DNA from: an uncultured Bacteroidota bacterium
Lineage (GTDB): Bacteria; Bacteroidota; Bacteroidia; Chitinophagales; Chitinophagaceae
Assembly (NCBI GenBank): GCA_903882805.1
Contig: CAIRYK010000040.1
Location: forward strand, 95,514 to 159,513
Direction: 5' to 3'
Length of the DNA: 64,000 nucleotides
Both the position numbers and the translations under genes were made by a program. Under the pieces are notes generated by a model. The model saw only the letters and a program-made list of their open reading frames with translations. It had not been told where the DNA came from and made no database searches. Positions 27,173 through 35,333 of this stretch are shown in pieces. The first letter of the stretch is position 1. Each line of letters starts with the position of its first letter.

Positions 27173-27670
27173 CTACTTGGCTAATTTAGCGTAAACCGAT
27201 ATTTTTAGATAGCGAGTATCCCATTTATTGGGTATCTCCACCACCACATCATTATTTTCCCAGGTTTCCAGCGAGGTGGTATAGCCTTTTTTAAAACCAT
27301 TTTCAGATACGTATTTGCGCATAGAGTCAACATCGGGTTTCTCTAACCCGGAGAGATCTACTTGTACCATTTTGTTTTCAAAATTCTTTACCGCCAGAAA
27401 CCTACCTGCCGTTACTTTATCCCAACCGGCAAAAGTTTCGCAGGGGGCATTATCGCGCGTCGCCAGATTATAGGCGCTGCGCACCGCTTTAGACGGCGCC
27501 CAGTTATTATGACCCCAAGGCGTAAGCCAGGTGTTTTTCACCACTTCCATAAATGCTTGCACATTTTTAGTGGCCGTACACTTTATAATTGCCTCGGGCG
27601 GCAGCATTTGCGCCGACACAGTGGCGCTTGTGAAAGCGCCTACAAGCGCTAAAAGCAGGATTTTTTTCAT
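27173..27670 (-). CDS. Exported hypothetical protein
   Basis: A 165-residue protein with a clear signal peptide (KKILLLALVGAFTSATVSAQ) and a mature domain with two cysteines. No known domain is recognised. The start codon lies 4 bases after a small hairpin (27675-27692, GCAGGT/ACCTGC) in the mRNA leader that could limit ribosome access. The gene stands alone on the minus strand at the left border of the accessory region. Confidence 0.75.
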   Translation of the reverse strand: MKKILLLALVGAFTSATVSAQMLPPEAIIKCTATKNVQAFMEVVKNTWLTPWGHNNWAPSKAVRSAYNLATRDNAPCETFAGWDKVTAGRFLAVKNFENKMVQVDLSGLEKPDVDSMRKYVSENGFKKGYTTSLETWENNDVVVEIPNKWDTRYLKISVYAKLAK

Positions 27671-27674
27671 AAAC

Positions 27675-27757
27675 GCAGGTTTTTATACCTGCAAAACAAA
27701 ATAATTTTATTGGGGTGGGGTATTACACTTTAGTGGTAGAATTGGAGTGGGTGATTA
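27675..27757. repeat. Imperfect direct repeat, copy 1 (partner at 30800-30873)
   Basis: This stretch and 30800-30873 align over about 75-80 bases: a GGTTTTT hairpin half, GCAAAAC, the exact 16-base TTGGGGTGGGGTATTA (with an A instead of T at the first base here) and a diverged TAGTGG...GAGTGGGT tail. It is non-coding and its origin is unknown. Confidence 0.5.
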
Positions 27758-27930
27758 GACTACGCAATTTGGCTATAGCTCTTGCATTTTAATGATAAAC
27801 TTCACAACGGGATCCACTAGTCCAAGCCTCTCGTTTGGTCTTAGGGCCTTGAAGCGTCCCGCTTCCGATTCAATAGTCGCAATGGGCTGCTACGTCCTTT
27901 AGAGTTAGGAAAATAATTAAAATGGAGAAT

Positions 27931-28025
27931 AAAAAAACGGAGATCAACCATCGCTCTTCGCTCTGACCGCTCTCCGTTCTCCTATTTCGTGCTCCAGATG
28001 GGACGGTTATCGAACCCATTACTCG
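27931..28025 (-). repeat. Decayed tRNA-Leu 3' end plus terminator (integration scar A)
   Basis: Reading the minus strand there is a degenerate tRNA-Leu 3' half. On the + strand this is GTGCTCCAGATGGGA, a small insertion, then CGAACCC and ACTCGC. It is followed by a terminator, stem ACGGAGA/TCTCCGT (27937-27943 with 27971-27977), with an A7 run at 27931-27937. The order and sequence match the intact copy of this module at 32007-32112. The remaining 27758-27930 shows no gene. Confidence 0.55.
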
Positions 28026-28095
28026 CAATATTAAAACGGTTGATTGAGTTTCAACCTAGTACATTATAATACCTTAATACCGAGCTTTGTTCCGG

Positions 28096-28125
28096 CTTCC
28101 GGATGCCCTTCGGAACATCCGGAAG
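28096..28125 (-). terminator. GC-rich hairpin downstream of the fasciclin gene
   Basis: A 10-bp perfect stem CTTCCGGATG/CATCCGGAAG with a 10-base loop, extended by outer GAGC/GCTC pairs (28082-28133). It lies about 55 bases past the fasciclin stop. There is no strong U tail, so it may be a terminator or another structured element. Confidence 0.45.
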
Positions 28126-28179
28126 AACGGGCTCTTTAATTTGCTGGTAAAGATAAAATGCTGTTTTTGAAGCCTATGA

Positions 28180-28692
28180 TTATGGCAAAAGAACGCTGTT
28201 AATGACATGAATAACGCCATTGCTTGCCTTTAAGTCAGTAGCCGTCACCGTAGCTTTTCCACCTTGCGCATCAGTCAACACCACTTTACCTTCCACTATA
28301 GAGGCTTTTAGTTCACCACCAGCTACTGTTTTTAAAGTCAGCGAACCATGACCTTTTTTAATAGCCTCCAAAACCGCCTTAGCGTCAAATTTGCCGGCAA
28401 CTACATGGTAGGTAAGAATTCCTGCCAACTTTGTTTTGTTTTCAGGTTTTAGTAAAGTTGCTACTGTACCAGCAGGTAATTTATCGAATGCAGCATTGGT
28501 AGGTGCAAATACTGTAAAAGGCCCTTTGCTTTGCAGCGTGGCTACCAGATCAGCCGCTTTTACAGCAGCAACTAAGGTTGTGTGATCCTTCGAACCTGAT
28601 GCTACGCTAACGATGTCTTTTGATTGTGCCATTACATTGCCGGCAACGAAACTTGCTGCTACAAACAGCGCAATTTTTTTAATTGTGTTCAT
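28180..28692 (-). CDS. Exported fasciclin (FAS1) domain protein
   Basis: A 170-residue protein: signal peptide (residues 1-22, ending AGNVMAQ) and one FAS1 domain. The H1 motif is GPFTVFAPTNAAFDKLP and the H2 region is TVTATDLKASNGVIHVINSVLLP. FAS1 proteins mediate adhesion or surface interactions and are common in Bacteroidota. It sits between two tRNA-Leu-derived scars, so it may have arrived on an older element, although this family is also widespread in chromosomes. Confidence 0.93.
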   Translation of the reverse strand: MNTIKKIALFVAASFVAGNVMAQSKDIVSVASGSKDHTTLVAAVKAADLVATLQSKGPFTVFAPTNAAFDKLPAGTVATLLKPENKTKLAGILTYHVVAGKFDAKAVLEAIKKGHGSLTLKTVAGGELKASIVEGKVVLTDAQGGKATVTATDLKASNGVIHVINSVLLP

Positions 28693-29186
28693 TTTATTTG
28701 CTTTTATTGATTAAGAAAACCCGTTACTATTGATATTTGTAAATATTATTTGATGTTACTTAAAATGCAGGCTCTTGGCTTTTTGTTTAAATTTTCGTTG
28801 AATTATTTAGACAAAAGTAGTCTGTACATTTTTAGGACCATCTTTTTATATCTTATAACACTATTAGTAGAGCCTATAATGTGAAAAAAATATAAAAAAC
28901 ACATATAATATTTTGGCTTCCAATGGTTGTAGTTAATACATTGGCAAGTTTGTTTAACTTCTTTTCAAACCTTTAAAAGTACTTTCCACTTAGCTGGCTA
29001 ATTCATATAAGCTTTTACAGCAAAGGAACACAGCTAATTACAAATCAGGGTTGCTGTAACGAGGGAAACATACCAAAGAAAACGAAAGAGTTGCGTGTTT
29101 GTGATTTGACAATATACGTTGTCGCCAATCAGGGACTGGCTTCCACTTAAGAGAATGTCAGAGCGGGAAATAAAGCAACGAAAGAG
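28693..29186. other. AT-rich intergenic region without recognised gene
   Basis: This stretch holds the presumed fasciclin promoter (minus strand) and long AT-rich sequence with no open frame of convincing length or composition. Scar B follows immediately. Confidence 0.4.
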
Positions 29187-29250
29187 GGAAAAAGAGAGCG
29201 GAGACCAACCATAGCTCTTCGCTCTCTTTTTCATGTGCCCGAAAAGTCAA
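29187..29250 (-). repeat. Decayed tRNA 3' end plus terminator (integration scar B)
   Basis: A 10-bp stem AAAGAGAGCG/CGCTCTCTTT (29192-29201 with 29221-29230) contains the same internal words as scars A and C (CGGAGA, ACCAACCAT, GCTCTTCGCTCT). Next to it is GTGCCCG...CTTCGAACC, resembling a worn tRNA acceptor and T-arm. The module order is the same as at 32007-32112. The tRNA part is more degraded than in scar A. Confidence 0.45.
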
Positions 29251-29379
29251 AACTTCGAACCAAATAAGAAAATTGTTTTATGAGTTGTTTTGAGCAAAGT
29301 CAGTTTTGGTAGGCTGATTGTTCACAAGTCTTTGGGAAAATAGACCATTTAGTGACGAAAATAGCAGAATGTAATAATA

Positions 29380-30621
29380 TTATCCCCACCATCTGAAGCG
29401 CACTGCCTGCCTGAATGTTTCATAGTGAGTAGCACGATTTACCTGAAAACCGCCAAATGTCAATACCAAACATGCCGATTGACCGGAAAGGTCAGTCCCA
29501 CCGGAGTTGCTATAATTTACCAGGTTATATTTAGCTTGTAGACCAATATAGGAATGATGAGTGCCTTCCTCGTTCTCCCGATGTTTGAGAAATATTTTCA
29601 TCCCCAGACCTAAATTCCAATTTAAGGAACCAATTGTCCTTGATTCATGTTTGTCATTTTTTGTTAGCGCATTGATACCATCATAGCCTATGCCTGTATT
29701 GACTGTAAACTCTGTTTTTTTCAATGAATATAGGGCTTGTGCGAAGTCATATCCAATGTAATATTGTACAAACCGGTCAGTTGCGAAAATGCTACCGTTC
29801 TTTTTTACGTCGTACATCACCGGAGATTTGTTGAAAGAAACACTAAAGGTAATCCCAAGAGCAGTTTTGTTTTCACGGCTCCCAATGAAACAACCTACCA
29901 TTGGATGGTCGCCAAGTAAGGCCAGTTTACCGAATGGTTGCCAGCGTCCTGCAAAGACTGTGTATTCTACACCACCATCACCAGCGTTAACGTTGTATGC
30001 TTTTTGAAGCAGCGTTCCTTTGTATTGTTTGGTTTTCAGATCAGCAAACTTCCTGAAATCGGGGTGGGCGTAAAGTTCTACAATGAACCGTTCAGCAGGC
30101 ATAAGATCGCTTCTTTTCGAAAGAGATAATGCCATTTTCTCTATAAAGTGGATATAATCTTTATTTACCGCAGGAAATTGAATATTATCGCCCGCATATT
30201 GCGTCCCTTCTCTACTTTTTTCTGCGCCTATAATATACGCGTTCAAAAAACCAATAATATTCTTTTCGTAATAGACTTTGCCCGTTTGGCTATCTAAACG
30301 GGACCCGGGATTATAGTATTTACAATTGTTTGTTATTGACTCGCTGAACGTATGTGTTTCGATAGAGTGGAGCAGGAGATAGGCGACAGTAGCAGAGTAT
30401 ATATCGCAATTGCGATGCGCATAGTCTATAATAGCATTCAGAGTATCCGTCTTACCTTCATTGTACAGTTCAGGAACTAACGTAAGGACGTTGTAGTATA
30501 TATCGGCACAGGAAATCACCCTTTTTGTCATCAATTTCTCTATTGTACTTTCGGCTAACTGAGCCCTACTGACAGCATAGAAATTGGTTAAAATATACAA
30601 AACGATAAAAGCTCTTTTCAC
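29380..30621 (-). CDS. Exported hypothetical protein with possible C-terminal beta-barrel
   Basis: A 413-residue protein. The signal peptide (about 1-20, ending SRAQ) is followed by an all-helical-looking N-terminal half (about 25-215) with Cys38, Cys72 and Cys100. The C-terminal half (about 216-413) has alternating aromatic/polar strands and ends in an aromatic RFRWWG, as outer-membrane barrels do. No family is recognised. It lies between scar B and the present integrative element, with a TIR-like gene upstream, so it may be foreign cargo. Confidence 0.65.
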   Translation of the reverse strand: MKRAFIVLYILTNFYAVSRAQLAESTIEKLMTKRVISCADIYYNVLTLVPELYNEGKTDTLNAIIDYAHRNCDIYSATVAYLLLHSIETHTFSESITNNCKYYNPGSRLDSQTGKVYYEKNIIGFLNAYIIGAEKSREGTQYAGDNIQFPAVNKDYIHFIEKMALSLSKRSDLMPAERFIVELYAHPDFRKFADLKTKQYKGTLLQKAYNVNAGDGGVEYTVFAGRWQPFGKLALLGDHPMVGCFIGSRENKTALGITFSVSFNKSPVMYDVKKNGSIFATDRFVQYYIGYDFAQALYSLKKTEFTVNTGIGYDGINALTKNDKHESRTIGSLNWNLGLGMKIFLKHRENEEGTHHSYIGLQAKYNLVNYSNSGGTDLSGQSACLVLTFGGFQVNRATHYETFRQAVRFRWWG

Positions 30622-30952
30622 TTTTGCATGTTTTATGCAATTTATACAATATTTCGTGTCCTTTGAAGCATGATATTACTTCAAAAGCCATTAAAAAGCC
30701 CTAAAAGCCTTGAAGTCCCCTTCCAGGCTTGTTTGAACAAAGAAGTGGTGCAAGCTAATACAGTGGAAATGACTATGTGCAACAGTTGTTTCCTAATAGT
30801 AGGTTTTTGTAATTGCAAAACATTATTGTTGGGGTGGGGTATTAGGCTATAGTGGAGTATTAGAGTGGGTATATTCCTTTATCAATTGGAGATTGGTTGT
30901 TGTGGAAGTGTAGGTGGATAATGCGCTTAACCAGGGGACTAGGGTTGGAAAA
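30622..30952. other. Intergenic region carrying repeat copy 2
   Basis: No gene is recognised. Bases 30800-30873 are the partner of the imperfect repeat at 27675-27757, including the exact TTGGGGTGGGGTATTA word (30830-30845). Confidence 0.5.
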
Positions 30953-31827
30953 TTAGTCACCCTGAAGAATAGTTTTAATGCGTTTGTATAATTCATTTTT
31001 TAAATTTCTATAGCCCTCATCGTTCGGTAAGTACTTCAATACTCTGTGGTGTCCTAAATCAGACGGTATATCGGATAGTGATTGGGTAATTGGAATCACG
31101 GTCTTGCCTAATGTGTGAGCAATACCTGTTTCATACATGACATTTGGATTCGGTTCGCTAAAATCTACAATTATAATTTTCGCACAGTAAATTAAATCGA
31201 AAATATCTTGAATAAAAGTCGAGTTTCCCCAAATATCGTCTGCACGCAAACACTCCAAATTCATATGTTCAGCAACTTTTTTGATGGCTTCAAAGGTGCC
31301 GCGATAGCTTGCGTTAAAGGGCATCATTACTGAAATGAGTTTATTGTTTATTGGTTTTTGAGGTATTTTGAAAGTTGAGGGCACAAATGTTATTGTTCTT
31401 ATAGCATCGATTTCTTTTATTTCAGTCGATATGTACTCTCCATTTTCAAAAGTAACCAAAGCTTGACCATCAGCTTTTATTTTTAAAGTCAAACTAGAAC
31501 TTTTAATTACTTTTTTTACATCCAACAGCGCCTTTGAATGATTTAGTTTATCATCAAACAAGAAATAGTCTGGGTTTACTAAAGCTTCAATTACACGACA
31601 CAAATCTCTGTTGGGTAATTTATCATTTTCGTTATTTTTTTCGTTCAATTCCTCAAGAACACTTTGCACCCATGCTGCTCTAGTTGATCCATCATGGAAA
31701 TATTCAAGGTCAAGATCAAAAAAAACTTTGTTAATTGCGTTGAAGAGCGATAAAGAAAGTAGTCAAAAGGTGCGTTACCGCATATCATTTCAGCAAGTAA
31801 ATTCAAAGACGGTTTTTTCATTTTCAT
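30953..31827 (-). pseudogene. Frameshifted TIR/nucleoside-deoxyribosyltransferase-like putative defence gene
   Basis: Two minus-strand frames read as one protein if one base is added in a homopolymer. The first (31827 to about 31720) encodes KPSLNLLAEMICGNAPFDYF...LTKFF. The second continues DLDLEYFHDGSTRAAWVQSVL into the downstream frame, which has its own ATG at 31669. The break is at A8 on the + strand (31718-31725). The C-terminal domain shows MMPFNASYRGTFEAIKKVAE, ADDIW, NPNVMYETGIAHTLGK and PITQSLSDIPSDL, the pattern of TIR-like/2-deoxyribosyltransferase-fold effectors. The N-terminal region resembles those placed before such effectors in abortive-infection proteins (weak). Confidence 0.65.
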
Positions 31828-32006
31828 AATATTGCGAAATCTAAGAAGAGAGCTGATTTATTGTAATAAGAATATTTAAAAAAAATAACAAAAATACTTC
31901 CCAAAAACGATGATAGTTATAGTCTACGCATAGTTTTAGAAAATCCAATAAAATTAGAAACATCATTATGTAAATTCAACAATCTTTTAGTTTGATAACT
32001 AAAATA
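31828..32006. other. AT-rich intergenic region without recognised gene
   Basis: Very AT-rich, with no plausible coding sequence. It separates the TIR-like gene from the left attachment site. Confidence 0.4.
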
Positions 32007-32047
32007 CAAAAAAGCGGAGAAACCGCTCTACGCTCTGTTTCTCCGCT
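32007..32047 (-). terminator. Original terminator of the tRNA-Leu gene, displaced by integration
   Basis: An 11-bp perfect stem (32013-32023 with 32037-32047, AGCGGAGAAAC/GTTTCTCCGCT) with an A7 run at 32007-32013 giving a U tail on the minus strand. It directly follows the truncated tRNA 3' end at 32057-32112. Confidence 0.75.
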
Positions 32048-32056
32048 CTCCTATTC

Positions 32057-32112
32057 GTGCCCCAGACGGGAATTGAACCCGTACTCGCCTTGCAGCAAAC
32101 AGGATTTTAAGT
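32057..32112 (-). repeat. Left attachment site: 56-bp copy of the tRNA-Leu 3' portion
   Basis: Exactly identical to 36711-36766 inside the intact tRNA-Leu. It runs from the tRNA 3' end to the anticodon loop. Identity stops abruptly on both sides (TTCTTTTC here against TCCTGCGC in the tRNA), as expected for an attachment site duplicated by integration. This copy lacks the tRNA 5' half. Confidence 0.92.
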
Positions 32113-32213
32113 TCTTTTCATTATGGTTTAATATGGTTTCATTTGGTTTAAAATACGCTGATAATCAATTAGTTAACTAAAATAAAAATACTTAAAAAAC
32201 CACACAAAACCAC

Positions 32214-32241
32214 TAAATGTTGTACCTATGTTGTACCAAAT
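32214..32241. repeat. Left arm-type repeat (identical to 36627-36654), overlapping integrase promoter
   Basis: A 28-bp sequence containing two TTGTACC words 11 bases apart. The same 28 bases occur near the right end in the same orientation. Directly after it, TAACTTTG (32245-32252) matches the TAnnTTTG promoter box, 21 bases before the integrase ATG. Recombinase bound here could repress its own gene. The arm-site role is inferred. Confidence 0.7.
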
Positions 32242-32272
32242 TCGTAACTTTGTTTTCTAAACTCTTCATTAC

Positions 32273-33481
32273 ATGGCTTCGGTAAAAGTTGTTTTGAGAC
32301 AGAAAGAAAGTAAAGACGGCACTTATCCTTTGGCAATTAGGATAACAAAAGACCGAAAAACCTCTTTTGTCCATTTAGGATACAGCATAAAAGAAACTGA
32401 ATGGGATGCAGTTAATCAGAAGGTGAAAAAATCTCATCCAAATTCAAGTAGGTTGAACAACCTATTACTTAAGAAATTATCGGAAGCTAACGAAAAGAAG
32501 ATTGAGCTTGAAACCGACAAAAAGGATACTTCGTCTAAAGTTATAAAGAGCACCCTTAAATCCAAAGAAGCTACCTTTTTTAAACAAGCGGATATTTACA
32601 TAGACATGCTTAAAAAGCATGGGAAGTTTAACCGAATTTCATCTGACCAGCCAAGAATAAAGCACTTCAAGGAATTTTTGGATGGCGACGACATAAATTT
32701 TAAAGATATTACCGTTTCATTGCTCAATAGGTTCAAGGCCTATTTAAAGGGTAGTCGTGAAATAACTGACCGAACTGTAGTTAACCACCTGATAGTGGTT
32801 AGAACTATATTCAATCAGGCTATCAAAGGAAATTTGGTAGACCCCAAATATTATCCATTTGGGAAAGGAAAGGTTCCAATAAAATTTCCTGAAACTTTAA
32901 AAATTGGCCTAACGCCTGAAGAGGTAAAAGCCATCGAAGATTTAGTGTTGCCGCCAGATTCATATTTGAATAACGCAAGGAATATTTGGCTATTCTCGTT
33001 CTATTTTGCGGGAATGAGGGTGTCGGATGTATTGCGTATTAAGTGGTCTGATTTGCAGAATGACAGGCTCTATTACTCAATGGGAAAGAACGCAAAAGCT
33101 GGCTCTTTGAAAGTGCCAGCGAAAGCCCTGAAGATAATTTCTCAATATAACCGTGAGAGTAGTATTCATGATCTGATTTTTCCTGATTTACAGTCATTGG
33201 AAGATTTGAAAGACCTGTATAAAGTGCAAAGCAAGATAGCTACGACAATTAGAAGATTGAATGAAAATCTCGAGGTTATTGCAGGCCAGGCAAGCATTGA
33301 TAAGAAACTAACCATGCATATTGCCCGACATACATTTGGCAATATCTCTGGGGATAAGATACCAATACAAATGCTGCAAAAGTTATACAGGCATACTTCA
33401 ATTACTACGACAATAGGGTATCAGGCTAATTTCATCCACAAAGATGCCGACGATGCATTAGATGCGGTGGTAGGCTTTTAA
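32273..33481 (+). CDS. Tyrosine-type site-specific integrase
   Basis: A 402-residue recombinase of the Bacteroidota phage/ICE family. It has an N-terminal arm-binding domain (about 1-80), a SAM-like core-binding domain (about 100-200) and a catalytic domain (about 210-400). Catalytic residues are Arg249 (GMRVSD), His349-x-x-Arg352 (HIARH), His374 (RHTS) and Tyr383 (TTIGYQ). All are present, so the enzyme should be active. It lies 160 bases inside the left attachment site and is the only + strand gene of the element. Confidence 0.97.
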   Translation: MASVKVVLRQKESKDGTYPLAIRITKDRKTSFVHLGYSIKETEWDAVNQKVKKSHPNSSRLNNLLLKKLSEANEKKIELETDKKDTSSKVIKSTLKSKEATFFKQADIYIDMLKKHGKFNRISSDQPRIKHFKEFLDGDDINFKDITVSLLNRFKAYLKGSREITDRTVVNHLIVVRTIFNQAIKGNLVDPKYYPFGKGKVPIKFPETLKIGLTPEEVKAIEDLVLPPDSYLNNARNIWLFSFYFAGMRVSDVLRIKWSDLQNDRLYYSMGKNAKAGSLKVPAKALKIISQYNRESSIHDLIFPDLQSLEDLKDLYKVQSKIATTIRRLNENLEVIAGQASIDKKLTMHIARHTFGNISGDKIPIQMLQKLYRHTSITTTIGYQANFIHKDADDALDAVVGF

Positions 33482-33491
33482 TAGAAAGGCT

Positions 33492-34457
33492 TTATAGGCT
33501 ATCTATATTCTCTTTAATCCTTTCAAGTAATAGCTCAAAGGCGGGTTGCCCTTTATAATATAAGTTGGCTGTAGCAGCATATCTTTTTTCGAATTGCGCT
33601 CGTAAATCGAGATCATTAAGAAGAAATGCTTCATTTTTGGAAATAGGTATCTCTTTATCTTTGGGAGGGAACCTAGCTTCTTTGTGTGCTAAATACGCAT
33701 CCGAGCCTATGAAATCCTGAACTTCCTTGATATCAAGCAAGCTATATACATCATAATATTGCCTCATTAGGTTGGGTTTTGCTTCCTTCCCTTCCTGCTC
33801 CTGTCTGAATTTCGTTGCTATAGTTTGCAGCTTTTCAACTAAAGTATAGCCAGGGTGATAACACGGTATATCAATCGCTCTATTGTCAATTATATCTATG
33901 CCCTTAGTAGAGGCGGCTTTGTCATAAGCCCAGGAACTTATTGTTTTACGCTCATTTGGCGTTACTGTATCGAACCCAGCTTCCAGCAAAATACCTTCCT
34001 TAAGCCCTTCAATATTCTCAGTATGGCTTTTGTATAATAGCCTGATTCCGCCACTATTGTAGTTATTGGGGCTATCAAATGTGGTATCTCTTTCAACAGA
34101 GACAATTCCATCAATCTTAATCGCCTTGGCTAGCCAGTCGTAATAATCCTTACGGGACTTTATAGCATTAGGCTTTGTGTTTTTTGGGTTTGTATTAACC
34201 GCGATTTCAATGGGTGGCTTGATATGAATATCTATATCTTCCGAGAACCTTTCTATAATTCCATAGCCCTTTGACAATGAAGTTCCGCCTTTTAATTCAA
34301 ACTCAAATTTCTGGCTTTTAAGGCCAAACAGAACATGCATTATCCAGTAATCTTTTTCGATTAACTGCGCCTGAATTTTTAGGTCTTTTGCTAAAAGCCT
34401 CAGCAGGTCTGGGAATTCCTTTAACTCGTGTAAATATTTAGCGGCCATAAGAAACAT
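33492..34457 (-). CDS. AbiEii/AbiGii-type nucleotidyltransferase toxin
   Basis: A 321-residue protein of the nucleotidyltransferase AbiEii family. It has LIEKDYWIMHVL, the GG-S/T-K motif GGTSLSKGY (57-65) and the acidic EDIDI motif (73-77), with a helical C-terminal half containing MRQYYDVYSLL. AbiEii toxins act on tRNA or nucleotides and stop growth during phage infection when not countered by AbiEi. It overlaps the upstream antitoxin gene by 20 bases, or 11 if the second ATG at 34448 is used. It is separated by 10 bases from the convergent integrase end. Confidence 0.93.
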   Translation of the reverse strand: MFLMAAKYLHELKEFPDLLRLLAKDLKIQAQLIEKDYWIMHVLFGLKSQKFEFELKGGTSLSKGYGIIERFSEDIDIHIKPPIEIAVNTNPKNTKPNAIKSRKDYYDWLAKAIKIDGIVSVERDTTFDSPNNYNSGGIRLLYKSHTENIEGLKEGILLEAGFDTVTPNERKTISSWAYDKAASTKGIDIIDNRAIDIPCYHPGYTLVEKLQTIATKFRQEQEGKEAKPNLMRQYYDVYSLLDIKEVQDFIGSDAYLAHKEARFPPKDKEIPISKNEAFLLNDLDLRAQFEKRYAATANLYYKGQPAFELLLERIKENIDSL

Positions 34458-35040
34458 GGGTATTTTGCGTTACGAAAGGTGCAAATAAGGCTTTTGCCTT
34501 GGCATTACCATAACTCAGCACAGATTGCTTCAATTTTGTAAAATCTAAGGTTTGAGCTTTTACCAGAACATTCTTTAAAACTTCAGCTTTATCCTCGGCA
34601 AGATTTTCAAGGTTATTAACAAGATCAACCAATAAAAATTCCTGAGTTAGCTTTTTAGGAAAGCGGTGCTTTGCTTGAAAAACGAATTTTCTGCCGCCAA
34701 GTTCAAATTCACCGTGGCGTTTATGGTTATAGACTATTCTGATATTATAGAGCTGAGTGGTTCCTACTCCCAAACTATTATAAGCATTAGGAGATGTAAG
34801 TAAGAAATCATCTTCTTTTAGGAATTTTCGCACTAAAACTTCTTCTTCCGGTGGAACTGAACCAAAAACTGTTTTTTTGGGTACATAGTATAAGCCAGCG
34901 GATAGTTTCTCGAGAAAGCCGCTTTTAACAAGTTGCGTTAAATGACGGTCAACAGCATTAGACCATTGCGCCAATTCAGATCGCCTATATACCTTGCCTT
35001 CTGCTAAGTGCTTTTTAAATTCTTCTACCTTCTTTGTCAT
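34438..35040 (-). CDS. AbiEi-type antitoxin / DUF6088-like regulator
   Basis: A 200-residue protein: N-terminal winged-helix (about 1-60, RRSELAQWSNAVDRHLTQLVKSGFLEKLSAGLYYVPK) and a C-terminal domain of the type IV antitoxin family (about 65-200). AbiEi antitoxins repress their own operon and neutralise the cognate nucleotidyltransferase. Overlap with the toxin gene indicates a coupled operon. ATG at 35040 starts at the helix-turn-helix; an upstream start at 35115 adds an atypical tail. The 35041-35333 gap has no recognised gene and should hold the operon promoter. Confidence 0.87.
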   Translation of the reverse strand: MTKKVEEFKKHLAEGKVYRRSELAQWSNAVDRHLTQLVKSGFLEKLSAGLYYVPKKTVFGSVPPEEEVLVRKFLKEDDFLLTSPNAYNSLGVGTTQLYNIRIVYNHKRHGEFELGGRKFVFQAKHRFPKKLTQEFLLVDLVNNLENLAEDKAEVLKNVLVKAQTLDFTKLKQSVLSYGNAKAKALFAPFVTQNTHVSYGR

Positions 35041-35333
35041 ATAACCAATGCCTCTACTGCAAATATAGCATGCTTTGTGTCTAATTGCAAGTATTGCAAT
35101 TGAAAATTCATGCAATTATTATGTTTTATACCCATTTTTCAAGAATATACAAAATAAGCACCCTGAGAACACCAGAAGAAACATCAGTATAGAAGGTTTA
35201 CTTTTTGGTAATTTAAGGTACTTAAAGTACCGCTTTAGAGACTTTTTCAAACTAGTTCTTTCTGAAAATAGTTTGCATTAACTATTGAGAAACAACAGTT
35301 AACGCAAATAGAATCATTTTCGGCTGCGACGCT

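Noticed and set aside
27800..27900. Possible extra tRNA or riboswitch-like structured RNA
   Set aside because: No cloverleaf or known riboswitch core could be folded by eye; only the decayed tRNA 3' end nearby is supported.
29034..29234. Possible minus strand gene of 66 codons
   Set aside because: It overlaps scar B and its terminator hairpin and has no coding features.
31992..32180. Possible + strand gene of 62 codons
   Set aside because: It is antisense to the tRNA-Leu terminator and 3' fragment and is explained by the attachment site.
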